From positions 89,396-149,662 of the forward strand of contig KZ627147.1 of assembly GCA_002917775.1 (NCBI GenBank): 60,267 nt of DNA. The letters run 5' to 3'. Position 1 is the first letter of the stretch. Each line of letters opens with the position of its first letter. Positions 24,478 through 35,544 of this stretch are shown piece after piece. The translations under genes were made by a program, and so were the position numbers. This stretch comes from Glaciozyma antarctica PI12 (Eukaryota > Basidiomycota > Microbotryomycetes > Kriegeriales > Camptobasidiaceae). Under the pieces are notes generated by a model that was not told the DNA's origin, ran no database searches, and saw only the letters and a list, made by a program, of their open reading frames with translations.

Positions 24478-25356
24478 ATGGCCTCCGTTGACCCCGCCAC
24501 GCAGGACAAGATCGAGTAGGTCCTCCACCTTTCTCCGCCTTCCTCGCTAACCCCTCCACCCCAGGTTCGCCACCACCTCCGCCCCTCCTCCCACCCGCGT
24601 CACGTCGCGCATCGACGAACCCTACTCCTCCGAAGCCGCCGAGAAACACAGTAGGAGTATCGACGAGGCTCTCAAGTGCGTTGTCATTTTCGCCGCGGGG
24701 GACCGATTGAGCTGATGGTGGGGTTGCAGGAACTTCCTGCATGTGATTCATGGAGCGGGAGAGGTGCTGAGGGGGAGCGTTAATGAGACTGTTGATAAGC
24801 TGGGGGATGAGTGAGTTGTTCTTCTGCGAAGGGAGGGAGGGAGGAGAGCTGACGGACTCGGCGTAGTCTCGTTGGGAGGAAGGGAGAGGTTGAGGTCGGC
24901 GAGGTGCAGAAGCCGTACGAAGCGCCTCAGATCTCTGCGGACAACAGGGACGACGTCGCGGACTCGATTGGGGAGAAAGTAAAGTGCGTCCTTTGCGGTA
25001 TTGCGTCTTCGACGCGGGGCGGCGTTCTTAAGGGGAAGAGCTGATGCCGTCGCAGGGAGCTCGTTCGTGCGGCGCACAAGATGGGAGAGAAGATCAAGAC
25101 GACTTTGGGAGTCGAGCCAGGATCCAGTGCGACCACCAAGGAAGCAGTGAGGTACGCTCGCTCGTTCCTCTTCTCACTGCAGAGCCAGAGCTGACTCGCT
25201 CGTTAACGTTGCAGTACACCCGCTACACACACTGCTCCTGCGCTGACGACTCGCGAACAGAAGAGGACATCGGTCGAGATTCGTGCGGCGGGACTGGACG
25301 AGATCAGGAGTTGTTGGGAGCAGCTTCAACTCGAGGTTAAGAAGCACCAGAGGTAG
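24478..25356 (+). CDS. Unrecognised small helical protein, six exons
   Basis: Exons join in phase at 24515/24565, 24675/24730, 24810/24867, 24983/about 25059 and about 25151/25215. The N-terminus (MASVDPATQDKIEFATTSAP) is followed by amphipathic helices: NFLHVIHGAGEVLRGSVNE, TVDKLGDDLVGRKGEVEVGE, RDDVADSIGEKVKELVRAAH and KMGEKIKTTLGVEPG. A Thr/Ala-rich linker leads to a C-terminal helix EIRAAGLDEIRSCWEQLQLE. No signal peptide or membrane segment is visible. The repeated Gly-x-Val/Glu-Lys helices recall small stress-type or CsbD-like proteins, but the res​emblance is too loose to name it. Regular introns and clean phases make the gene itself credible. Confidence 0.65.
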
Positions 25357-25677
25357 CGTGTGTCTTCCCCAGAGCTGTACGTGTGCAAAGCTTTCGTTCT
25401 CGTCGTTCGTTCTTCGCGGTCGTCGTCGATTCGCGTTCAGCAAGACGCAAACCGTCGTCCTCGCTGCCTCGTCCTCGCTCCTCGCTCCGCTCCTTCACTG
25501 GCAACTGCGCTCCTCGGCTTAAGTTTACCCCGCTGCCTTCCTCCAGAGGATCCCCCGCTAGCTCCACTCTGAGGCTCCGCTTGGTCACTCATCGATGGGG
25601 GCCTCCCTCGGTCATCAAGGGGCGCCGTTCGACCCATTCCTCTCCCTTCCTCCTCCCACACACCCCAAAAAACTATC
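25357..25677. other. Intergenic, upstream of xylose reductase
   Basis: No gene is supported. The last 60 bases before 25678 are pyrimidine-rich, as in other leaders in this window. Confidence 0.5.
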
Positions 25678-27107
25678 ATGGCGAGTCCGTACGAACTAGC
25701 ACCGTGTAGGCCTCAGCTAACCCCAGTACGCAGACTTCCACTCCCACTTTCGCCCTCCCCTCCTCCAGCATCCCTCAAGTCGGTCAGTCCCCCTCCTCTC
25801 TCCCGTCCGCACCCGCACTAACTCCCGACCGCAGGTTTCGGTCTCTGGAAGGTCCGGCGTCAGCCTACGCAGCTTCGAGAAGGCACTGACGCCCTCCACA
25901 GGTCCCAGCTGCCGAAGCTGCCGACACGGTGTACAACGCTCTCAAGGCCGGCTACCGACTCCTTGATGGAGCAGCGGACTATGGAAACGAGAAGGAGTGT
26001 GGAGATGGACTTGCGCGTGCTATCAAGGATGGAGTCGTTACACGCGAGGAGGTCTTCGTCACTTCCAAGCTCTGGTGCGTCCTCCGGCTACGATGGAAGG
26101 AGGGAGCTAATGCGTGTGCGGTAGGAACACCTTCCACGCCAAGGAGCACGTCCTCCTAGCGTGCAAGAAGCAGCTCGCCGACTGGGGAGTCGACTACTTT
26201 GACCTCTGTACGTCACTTTCCCTCCCTCCTCCACGACGAGCTAACACACACGCAGACCTAATCCACTTCCCCGTCTCCCTCGCCTACGTTCCTATCGAGA
26301 CTCGCTACCCTCCTGAGTGGTGGAACGGCACCCAGGGCGGACCCGTCACCCTCTCCAACGACCCTATCTCGGAGACCTGGAAGGTGATCGAGGAGATTAA
26401 GGACGCGGGACTGGCGAAGGAGATTGGAGTTAGCAACTTCTGCGGAGGGCTGCTGATTGACCTCCTGCGGAGTGCGAGGATCAAGCCTTCTGTGCTTCAG
26501 ATTGAGCACCACCCGTTCGTTTCCCTCCTTCTTCTTCGCTGTGCGAGAACTGACGAACGAGCAGTTACCTCACCCAACCCGCCATGGTCGCACTCGCCAA
26601 GGAGCTCGGAATCGTCCTCACCGCCTATTCCTCCTTCGTGCGTCTCCTCCTCCCCCCTTCGCAGCAACCTCTAACGCCCCATACGCAGGGCCCCCAATCC
26701 TTCCTCGAGATCAACCACCCGAAAGCTCTCACCGCCTCTTCCCTCCTTGAGAACCCCAAGATTGCTCAGATCGCGAAGAAGCACGGCAAGACGACGGCGC
26801 AGGTCCTTCTCCGCTGGTCGACTCAGCGCGGCATTTGCGTTATCCCCAAGAGTGCGTTTCCTTCGCTTTCGCTTCCGTCCGTAGGAAGGAGCTAATGAAG
26901 GTGTAGGTACGAACGTCGGACGCGCGGCGGAGAACCTTGCGAATGTCGAGTTTGACCTGACTGCCGAGGACCTCGAGGCGATTGGAGGACTCGATATTGG
27001 ACTCAGGTGCGTCGTTCTTGCTTCTTATGCGCTGCGAGCGGGGCTGATGAGTGTGCAGGTTCAACGACCCTTCTGGTATCGACCCTCGTCTCGCAATCTT
27101 TGCTTGA
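25678..27107 (+). CDS. XYL1: D-xylose reductase (aldo-keto reductase)
   Basis: Exon 1 is 11 nt (25678-25688) and intron 1 only 38 nt (25689-25726); together with exons 25727-25782 and 25835-25851 they give [15 protein letters not shown] and IPQVGFGLWKV. The AKR catalytic tetrad is visible: Asp in [11 protein letters not shown], the Tyr beside it, Lys in VTSKLWN and His in [24 protein letters not shown] is diagnostic of yeast xylose reductases. [20 protein letters not shown] and IPKSTN (coenzyme 2'-phosphate site) follow. The enzyme reduces xylose to xylitol with NAD(P)H in the cytosol as the first step of fungal pentose catabolism. The protein ends RLAIFA with TGA at 27105-27107. The frame is intact throughout. 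Confidence 0.94.
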
Positions 27108-27535
27108 TTGGCGAAGGGGGAATGCAAAATTGATCCAAATCCTTTCGCTCTTCGAGTCGTCGACTGCTTGGACGAATCACCTCGCTCGCTTCTGCCTCAC
27201 ATGCTCGCTTCTTCTACTCGTCTACCAGGCCGAACGTCTCAGCTCTTGTCAAGGAGCAAGGAGAAAAGGACAGTTGGCGAAGTTGCGGCTCCGAGATGGG
27301 CTCAGGCTCTTTCGACTTGTCGAGTCAATTCTCGACGCCCCCGTCCACCTTCACTAGCTTCACTCCCCAAGCTGAGCCCCAGCGCGAGTCGGCGGGCGTC
27401 CGGCGAATGTACATCTCCTCGGGCGTTGGTCACTGTGGTCATCTATTTTTAGCGCGTCGCGGGGTGCCGGCCCCCACCTCGTTGTCAACTTTTGACTCCT
27501 CCTCAGGTCTCCTCAGCTCCTCTCTCCGCACAACG
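27108..27535. other. Intergenic between xylose reductase and MFS transporter
   Basis: There is no separate gene. It should contain the reductase 3' UTR and the transporter promoter; both genes point right. Confidence 0.5.
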
Positions 27536-29476
27536 ATGGCGACCTTTGCGCACCTCCCTATCGAGCTCCTCTCTTTTCCCGCCGACTCCCGCTCCCCCTC
27601 TCCAACCCTCGAGGAAGGGATCTCCGAAGCACCAACGCGCTCTCCCTCCCGCACCTCCTCCTTCAAGGACATCCGACCTGGGGAGTCCATCGCGGAGCTT
27701 GGAGCAAAGGAGCTTCCGGCTGTGGATCGGGGATGGCACGCGTGGCTGTTCCTCGTCAACGCGTTCGTTCTCGAGACGATGATTTGGGGTTACTCGTTCA
27801 CGTTTGGTATCGTCCAGGTGAGTTCGCTTGAGTCAGGGGAAGGAAGGAGCTAATGAGTAGGTGTACCTCGCTACGCACGAACCGTTCCAAGGCTCTTCCA
27901 TCGCCGCCATCTCGTCAGTCGGCACCACCGCGCTCGCGCTGCAGTACATCCTCCCCGCTGGCGTGATGCTCATCTTCCGACGCTACCCCGACAAAGCCAA
28001 ACTCATTCTCTGGCTCGCCACGGCTACCTCGGTCGGATCCATGTTCATCTCAAGCTGGGCGACGGAGACGTGGCAGCTTATTCTGCTGCAGGGAGTGCTG
28101 GGAGGGACGGCGGGAGCGGTGCTTTATACGCCCGTTTTGCTGTGGTTGCAGGATTATTGGGTTGAGAGAAGAGGGATGGCGTCAGGGATCATCTTTGCTG
28201 GGACTGGGATTGGAGGGTTCGTATTTCCATTCCTCATCGGTTCGCTCCTCGATAAAGTCGTGAGTTCTTTCCCTCGCTCGACCTCTCACCTCGCTGATAC
28301 GGCGCAGGGATTCCCCTGGACGATCCGTATCTGGTCCGGCATTACTCTCGTTACTTTTTGCGCCTCCATCGCTACTCTCCGTCCTCGCCTCCCCGCCATC
28401 TGTCCAACCCGTGGTGAATCTCGAGGCTCCTTCGTCCCCCTCGACACCTCCTTCCTCACGAACCCCCTCGTTATCCTCATGGTACGTCCCTACTCCTCCC
28501 ATTTTACAAAAGTTCTAACCCCCCTCGCAGTCAATCACGACTTTCATCTCCTCCCTCTCGTTCTTTCCCGTATCTCTCTACATCCCCACTTACACCGTCG
28601 CTCTGGCCTCCCCTCTCTCCGCCAACGTCGTTCTAGCTGTCTACAACGCCGCAAGCGTGCTTGGCCAAGTGGGGATCGGTTGGGTGTCGGATCGGTTCAG
28701 CTACTCCAAAATTCTCACTTTTCTCGGCCTCGCTAGCTCGCTCACTGTGCGTTCCCCCTCGTCTTCTTCCTCCCCCATACCTCCCTCCCTCCTCCCTTAT
28801 ACCCTCGTTTCTTCCTCACTCCTCGCCTCTCTCCCTCCTTGCCTCGCCTCCCTCTTCCCCCCTCGCTCGCTCCTCGCTACCGAGCTGACGCCCTCCACGC
28901 AGGCATTCTTCGCATGGGGCTTCGCAGACACCCTCGGCAAAGTTTTTGGTTTCTGCGTCCTGTTCGGAGCCTTTTCAGGTATCTGCAGCGTCTGGTCTGC
29001 CGTTGCTCGAGACGTCTCCGGTCCGTCCCTCCCCCTCTCCCCTCCCCCCTCTCCCCTCCCCCCTCTCCCCTCCCCCCTCTTCCCTTTCCCCTTTATTCCC
29101 CTCCCCCTCATGCCTAGTTACCCACTAATGCGTGGAACAGGAACCAACTCCCAAGTCTCCTCTCTCATCTTCTGCTGCTTCGGCATCGCTCGAGGGATCG
29201 CTTCCATCGTTGGCCCTATCATCGCCAGCACGCTCTACGACGAAAGCCGCGCAAAGGACACGTACGTCCTTTCTCTCCTGCTCTCGCTTCGAAAACTGAT
29301 GGGCGCAGAACGACTTGGGGCCGATTCGGATTCCGGGATGTGACAATTTTTGGTGAGTCGTTTGTGAGAGAAAGGGAGGGAGGAGCTGATGAGGATGTGC
29401 AGTAGGGGTGATGGCGCTGAGTTCGGCGGTGGGAGGAATGGGGTTGGGGGTGGTGAGGAAGAGGAAGCTGCAGTGA
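27536..29476 (+). CDS. MFS transporter, monocarboxylate (MCT/SLC16-like) family
   Basis: A hydrophilic Ser/Pro/Glu-rich N-terminus of about 75 residues precedes DRGWHAWLFLVNAFVLE, the MCT-family entry motif ([D/E]G[G/S][W/F]-like) at the first membrane helix. Further helices include ISSVGTTALALQYILPAGV, LILLQGVLGGTAGAVLYTP, YWVERRGMASGIIFAGTGIG, TTFISSLSFFPVSLYIPTY, AASVLGQVGIGWVSDR, KVFGFCVLFGAFSGI and VGVMALSSAVGGMGLG, about twelve in all. Small exons occur near the end. The central loop is Arg/Ser-rich. Fungal members of this family carry carboxylates, riboflavin or unknown compounds, so the substrate cannot be read. Its position right after xylose reductase and before two dehydrogenase copies suggests, but does not show, a metabolic link. 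Confidence 0.88.
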
Positions 29477-29538
29477 TTGGGACGCGGAGGGGAGGGAGGT
29501 GAGGGAGCCGAATTGTGGAGTGAGGAATGTAGAGAGGC

Positions 29539-29872
29539 TACGAAACCCCGCGGCCCCCGTCCATGCGCAGTAGGAGAAGATCTTGAACGACTCCCTCATC
29601 CCTGGCCGTATTGATCCCATCGACTTGGTCATCACGCACAGGTCGGTCTTTCGTTCCTTCGATGGGAGATGGAGCTGATGCGGAATGCAGGATTTCGCTC
29701 GAGGACGTCGCGAAAACGTACTTCAAGTTCGACAAGAGGGACGAGTCAGAGGGTATCGTCAAGGTGTGTATCTCTCCGCGTCGTTTCTCGCTCTGTCGCT
29801 GACCTTGTTGCGCAGGTCTTTGTCGAGACCAAGTTCTCCTCGCCGCCTTCTCCTGGTGCGCCCAAGCTCTGA
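29539..29872 (+). pseudogene. Relic of an alcohol dehydrogenase 3' end
   Basis: Two exon-like pieces match the C-terminus of the dehydrogenase at 30078-31150. APVHAQ then a TAG in place of the Trp codon, EKILNDSLIPGRIDPIDLV and ITHR precede an intron near 29641-29690. ISLEDVAKTYFKFDKRDES, GIVKVFVETKFSSPPSPGAP and a stop at 29870-29872 follow. Everything upstream, including the Zn-binding and nucleotide-binding domains, is missing. It sits between the MFS gene and the full dehydrogenase in the same orientation, as expected of a tandem duplicate that lost its 5' part. An intact copy hidden by misassembly next to the nearby N-gap is the alternative. Confidence 0.72.
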
Positions 29873-30077
29873 GGCGACTCAGTTGCTCTCCGTCGTCTCC
29901 ATTCGTGCCAATAAGTTTTCAGTACCATGATACTGCTTCATTCTTCCTCGCGAGCGGCTTGAGAGGAGCATAACGACAGAATTCGAGTCGCTCAGTCGCA
30001 GCGGGGTGCGAGACACTTCTCGCTCGCTCCTGGCTCGCTCCTTCTCCCTCTTACCACTCCCCTCTCGACTTTCCAGC

Positions 30078-31150
30078 ATGTCAGCTCCTACCGCCCCTAG
30101 CAGCGCCCAACCCCCTCTCAGCGAATCCGTCTACGCGACTACGAGCGCGAAGCCCGTGGAGCCGTTGCCGAGCAAGATGCTCGCTCTCGCTTGGGAGGGA
30201 AAGAACAGCGTGAAGATGGTCGAGGCGGAGATTCCGAAGCTGGTCAACTCGGAGGACGTGGTGGTCAAGGTGCGTCTCTGAGAGCGAGGCGAACCGGACC
30301 GGAGCTGATGTCGCGGGCGCAGGTTACGGGGACGACTCTTTGCGGTGAGTATGCTCGGTGGGGCTATTGAGTGGGAACTAGCTGTACGCAGGAACGGATC
30401 TCCACCTGCTTCATGGAGGAATCGCCGAGTTGAAGAAGGGAACCATTCTCGGGCACGAGGTGCGCCGACCTTGCTCACCTTTTCCAGCTCTGAAAGTGCT
30501 CTCGCAACAGTTCACGGGAATTGTCGAGTCGGTTGGAGCGGACGTGAACAAGGTTCAGGTCGGAGACCGCGTCGTTGCGAGNNNNNNNNNNNNNNNNNNN
30601 NNNNNNNNNNNNNNNNNNNNNNNNNNNNNNNNNNNNNNNNNNNNNNNNNNNNNNNNNCTCACGAAGGCTTTGCAGGGACCGTCGGCATCACGGGCATCTA
30701 CACTGGCCTGACGAACCAGTTCGCTCTCGGGGAGGTGCGCGCTTTCATCACCATCTTCGCTCGCAGGACGCTGACAACTCGTCGCAGGTTATGGAGATTC
30801 GCCTTGTCGGCAACGGCATGGCTCCTATCCACGCCCACTGGGAGACGATCATGAAAGAGTACCTCGCCACTGGACGTATCGATCCCGTCGACTTGATTCT
30901 CACGCACAGGTTCGTCCTTCTTCTCTGTCGCAGCTCGCTAAACGAAGCCTTTCAGGATCTCTCTCGATGATCTCGCCAAGATGTACCACAAGTTTGAGAA
31001 GAAGGAGCAGGGTCTTCTCAAGGTGCGATCTCGCTTCCTAACTCGCTCCACCTGCCTCGCTAACGACTTCTCTGTCTCAAGATCTTCGTCCAGACCAAGT
31101 TCTCCTCGCTGGCTTCTCCCGATGCGCCACAGCTCTACAAGATCACCTAG
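30078..31150 (+). CDS. Zinc-dependent alcohol dehydrogenase, interrupted by sequence gap
   Basis: Exons before the gap (30078-30269, 30323-30344, 30392-30459, 30511 onward) give MLALAWEGKNSVKMVEAEIP, VTGTTLCGTDLHLLHG (Zn-ligand Cys), KKGTILGHEFTGIVESVG (Zn-ligand His/Glu) and QVGDRVVAS. After the gap come HEGFAGTVGITGIYTGLTNQ, IRLVGNGMAPIHAHWE, GRIDPVDLILTHRISLDD and IFVQTKFSSLASPDAP, ending LYKIT. This is the fungal medium-chain dehydrogenase group related to formaldehyde and aryl/aliphatic alcohol dehydrogenases; the substrate is unknown. About 240 residues are readable where the family has about 380-400, so the structural-Zn loop and the Rossmann fold lie in the gap. Confidence 0.88.
30582..30657. 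other. Assembly gap (76 N)
   Basis: A run of N interrupts the dehydrogenase gene. The missing protein part is roughly 140 residues (over 400 bases before counting introns), so the gap length is a placeholder rather than a measured distance. All coordinates to the right are therefore shifted relative to the chromosome. Confidence 0.97.
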
Positions 31151-31907
31151 TGCGCACGTCGCAGTCGCCTTTCGTCGCTTGTTCTCTCCGTTGGAATCCA
31201 TGCTGTGCACGTAACTGAATCTATACCAACACATCTCTAACCTGCTCCCTCTATCGCTCCCCTCTGCTCCTTCACCTTCTCCCAAACGACGTCGATACCC
31301 CGCGACTAGTCCCCTCCCTCTCCCCCGTCGTTCGCCCAACCCCTCCTAATGGTCTCTCTGATCCCCTCCCTCCCCCTCCCGCGAAAGCGCCTCTCGCACT
31401 CCCATCTCCCATGGATACCAACCTCCCCCGCATCGGTTTCGGGCTCAAACTTCCCTCCCCCCTCCTGTGCGAGCTGCGATCGATTTGGCTCCGAGGAGAC
31501 GAGGGAGAAGACGGCGTGGAATATGGATCGGGCAAGGTGGAAGCGGCGCGGGAAGGACGGGATTTGAAGCGGGCGTTTGGGCGAGAGCTTCGCGCGAAGA
31601 GGGGTGGCCGTCTTCTTCGAGAAGGGGATAGGCGAAGGGCGATGTAGCGGCGGAGAAAGCGGATGAGAATAAAGAGGAGGAGAAAGAGGGTCGGAAGGAG
31701 GATCCGGAGAGGGAGGACTCTCGAAACGCGAGGAGGGCTGAGAAAAGCAGGAAGGTGAAGATACGCTCGAGAAGCTCGCTCTCCACCTCGCCAGGAGAAA
31801 GAAATGCTATGCTGTATGGCGTACAATCGGTACACAGTCAAAGGAACCAAACCTGCACTGAACCGTCAGCTGCCATCCCTTCCACCTTCCTCAGAAAGAC
31901 TCACCCA
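31151..31907. other. Intergenic between convergent genes, no confident gene
   Basis: The stretch lies between the dehydrogenase and TFB3 3' ends. Overlapping open frames exist: a 78-residue + frame at 31411-31647, a 113-residue minus frame at 31445-31786 with a hydrophobic FTFLLFSALLAFRES, and a longer minus frame. They contradict each other and none shows introns or known motifs, so I call none. Confidence 0.4.
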
Positions 31908-33214
31908 TCACGCCCCGTCCATCAGGACGTCCTCCTCCTCCCTCCTCCCACTCAACGGGCTCAGCCACAACCCGGCCACCGCGCTCCTTACGCACTTCTC
32001 CCACACCTCCTCCACCACGAACCCACCCTCATCCGGCGGACTCTTCATCCCTTCGTACCCCACCTCCCTCCTTCGAACCTCATACAACCCCTCGTAGCTG
32101 TCGAACCAGCTTAACTCCCTGAGAAGATCTTCGGGAGCTTCGGCGGGGGCGTTTGGGTCGATGAGGTTTGCGAAGAGGGACGAGAGGTGCGAGGAGGGGA
32201 TGGGGGCGGTACGTTGGGAGGAACGTTTGAGGGAGGAGATGCGGGCAGCGGAGAGGATGGAAGCGGTGGAAGCGGTGGAGGATTCCTGTGGCGCTTTGTG
32301 TATCAGCGAGGCCGTTGCGGGTGAGACGAAGAGGGAGAAAGCACGCACGAGAGACTGCAACACCGCTGCTCGCTCCTCCTCCTTTGCTCGCCGGTTCTCC
32401 TCGTCCATCTCCTCGTAAAGTCGTTTCGCCTCCTCCGCTGCTCGACGGTCCTCTTCTTCGTGCAGCTTGACCAGCTCCGCCTCGTGCTCGGTGCGTGAGA
32501 GGTTCGATTCGATCAGAGCGCGGTTCTCGGCTTCGTACTGCTTGATCTTGGCTTCTGTTGCGGCGACGTCGTGGTTGTTGATCAGGTTGAATGCTGTGAG
32601 CAGGCGGGAGTCAGTGGGAGCTCGTTTGGGGCGAGGAAGGGACGGACTCAGGTCCTCGAAGGTCTCGAGGTAGTCGTTGTAGCTCTTCAGGTCCTTGAAG
32701 TCCTCCTGCCGCTTGTTAAAGCTATGCACGCATACCATCAGCTCCTCTCCCCACTCCACACGAGTGACCCGACTCACATCTTGGACGTCCTCTTCCTAAT
32801 CGCGACCTCCTTCTGTACTCCCAAGTTCTCAAACACCTGCGGCCGGAACTGAGCCTTCCTAACCGTAGTCCCACAGCTCGGACACGGTTCTGGTCCCAGC
32901 GAGAAGATCCTGTCGATACAGCTCTCGCACCTGCGTTCAGAGTCAGCTCCACCCCACCACACGCGCCGAGAGAGAGAGACGCCGCACATCTTGTGATAGC
33001 AGAACGAGACCATCAAGCGGAGGTTAGGCTTGAGGTACCTGTCTGACTTGCAGACGGGGCAGACGTCGTCGAGGGACGAGTACTCGCCGATACGCCGGTC
33101 GCCGTCGAGGGTTGGTGGAGGAGGCGGAGGAGCTGAGCGGGAGCTGGAGGGAGTCGAGGAGCGCGAGCTGGTGATGCCGCCTAGGGACTTTTTGCCCATA
33201 ATGAACCGCGACAT
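31908..33214 (-). CDS. TFB3: CDK-activating kinase assembly factor MAT1/TFB3 (TFIIH subunit)
   Basis: The start at 33214 is followed by a Ser/Pro-rich lead and a C3HC4 RING finger: CPVCKSDRYLKPNLRLM, FCYHKMCESCIDRIF and GPEPCPSC. KAQFRPQVFENLGVQKEVA and a conserved helical block with FNKRQEDFKDLKSYNDYLE, LINNHDVAATEAKIKQYEAE and Arg/Glu-rich coiled coil follow. The C-terminal quarter (LRELSWFDSYEGLYEVRR) is less typical. In TFIIH this subunit joins the CDK7-type kinase/cyclin pair to the XPD helicase for promoter opening, CTD phosphorylation and repair. The TGA is at 31908-31910. The reading frame is clean and at least one intron splits the RING between Met and Cys. Confidence 0.92.
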
Positions 33215-33310
33215 GGTCGGCGAGGCGTTTCAAGCTGGAAGAGGGGAGAGAGGGAACAAGACGACGAGCTCGAGGGTTAGCTTTCTCACCAACAACTCCT
33301 CGGCTCAAGT
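33215..33310. promoter_or_regulatory. Very short bidirectional promoter TFB3 / ALG3
   Basis: Only 96 bases separate two divergent start codons, so leaders and promoter elements must overlap. No TATA box is obvious. Confidence 0.55.
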
Positions 33311-35266
33311 ATGGCCAAGCTGACGCCTTTAGAGGAGGATACTCCAGCACCAGCGGCAGCTGCAGCTGCAGCCGAGCGAGCCACCCAATCCCTCTCCTTC
33401 GAGCGTCCCATCGAGTCTCTCCACATCCTCCTCACCTCTCCAAAGCACTTCAGCACACTCGCCACCATTCTCCTCATCAACGAAGCGCTGTTATGCCTGG
33501 CTATCATCCACTTTGTTCCCTGTAAGCCGCGGAGCTGAGCATGGCGCGGGGTAACCACACGCGTCGGGAGGGAGGGAGCTGATGGCGAGCGAGAAGGGCG
33601 GTGCGGTTGAAGCGGAGAGTATCTGGACTGAGGCTAGGAAGAATGCACTGCTTTAGGCGCGCGCAGAGGGCGTCAGGAGGGGGGCGAGGGAAGGAGGTGC
33701 TTCGACGCTGGGTCGCCTTTTCGCTAGCGAGAACAGCTGGGGCACTGCGTCGCAGCTACAACACTGCTTGCTGGCAATCCCGAAGAACCATAGCCAGGTT
33801 ACGGTACTGACGGTGCTACTTCCTCCGCTTCGGCAGACACGGAGATCGATTGGTCAAGCTACATGCAACAAGTAGAGCTCTTCCTGCACGGCGAACGCGA
33901 CTATAGCCTTCTCAAAGGCTCCACAGGGCCTTTAGTGTGCGTGCTTTCTGTATTCGACTACTCTCGTGAAGCCAGAGGCGCTGACCATCTTTCTCGCAAG
34001 CTCAGATACCCCGCGGGATTCGTCTACTTCTACTCGGCGCTCTACTACCTCACCGACAAGGGCAAAGACATCCGCATGGCGCAGTACATCTTTGCCGAGA
34101 TCTATGTCGTCACGCTGGGAATGGTGTTTGTCATTTACAAGCGATGCGGAAGCGTGCGTCCTCCTCACTCTCCCTCGTTCGCAGCTGACCCTCGCATGTA
34201 GCTTCCTCCTTACGCCCTGATCGCAATCACGCTCTCCAAACGACTGCACTCGATCTATGTCCTTCGACTGTTCAACGACGGCGTCGCGATGCTGTTCTTC
34301 TATGCAGCCGTGCTGGCCTGGACGAACAAGCGCAACATGTGGACCGCAGGCAGCGTCTTATTCAGGTTCGCCCCTTCCGCTCTCGCAGATTCGAACCGCT
34401 GCTCACGACACTTCTGCAGTCTCGCCCTCTCGATCAAGATGAATCTTCTCCTCTACCTCCCCGCCCTGCTCTACCTCCTCTTCACCACGCTCGGCGCCCT
34501 CCCCACTCTCCTCCACCTCTCCCTCATCGCTCTAATCCAAGCCATCCTCGCCACTCCCTTCCTCACCTCTCCACAAGCAGCTCTCACCTACGTTAACACG
34601 GCGTTCAACTTCTCGCGCGAGTTCCTCTGGGAATGGACCGTCAACTGGCGCTGGCTCGGCGAGGAGGCGTTTGAGAGCGCCAATCTGAGCAGGGGGCTTT
34701 TGATGGGCAATGTTCTGGCGTTGGTGCTGTTTGGAGCGACATGGGCGGAGAAGGAGGGAGGCGTTTGGAAGTTGCTGGCGAAGGGGTTGCGGAAGCCGAT
34801 GGAGGGAGCAGTGCTGGGTCGACCGAGTGCGGATTGTGAGTGCGTTCGGCTCTGATTTTGACTTTGGCTGACGACCTAACTGAACGCAGTCGTGGTGACC
34901 GCGCTGTTCACTTCCAACCTCACTGGAATCCTCTTCGCTCGCTCGCTGCACTACCAATTCTACGCCTGGTACGCGCATCAAATCATCTTCCTCGCCTGGC
35001 ACACGCCTTTCGACCTCATTCAGCGGTTCGTCCTTCCCCTCGCTCCCTTGCGCAGCGGGCCTGACGAGCGACGCAGACTCGCGATGGTCGCTGTGATCGA
35101 GTACGCGTGGAACGTCTTCCCTTCGACGATCAATTCGAGCATGGCGCTCACGGCGACGAATTTGTTCATCTTGGCGGGGGTGTACTATGGAGCTCCGACG
35201 GGGTTTGGAAGGGAGAGAGTGGCATGGGAGAAGGAGGGTGCGAAGGTTCGCTCGAAGGAGGAATAG
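33311..35266 (+). CDS. ALG3: Dol-P-Man:Man5GlcNAc2-PP-dolichol alpha-1,3-mannosyltransferase
   Basis: Exon 1 (33311-33531) encodes an Ala-rich cytosolic start and a first membrane helix. After a 305-nt intron the frame resumes at 33837 with [20 protein letters not shown] and [20 protein letters not shown], the luminal ALG3 signature with its acidic-aromatic pair. [74 protein letters not shown] and [20 protein letters not shown] follow; all are family landmarks. The polytopic ER protein adds the first dolichol-phosphate-mannose-derived mannose to the N-glycan precursor. The remaining introns are short and in phase; TAG lies at 35264-35266. Frame intact. Confidence 0.94.
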
Positions 35267-35544
35267 ACACTGTTTGCGCGCCTGTGCTCTTGGCTTTTTG
35301 CGCTGTTTCTACATACTGCTCCTCTGCTCTACAAGAAATAATCCCCAGTAAACGAGAGGCTAAGGGCGCGCCAGCTCAGGCCAGCTCGTCCCAAGTCGTG
35401 GCCCGTGGCGCGCGGCGAGCTCTCTTCCTCATTCCACACGCTCTCGTACGCCAGCTACAAGCACAGCCAGTGGATACATCAGCCGCCAACCCTGCAACGA
35501 GCAGCCTAACGTCGAGAACGCCGGAGGATCAGCTCCACCTCGCC

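Noticed and set aside
31272-31850. 192-residue minus-strand open frame with hydrophobic stretch
   Set aside because: Conflicts with other equally good frames on both strands; no start context or homology recognised.
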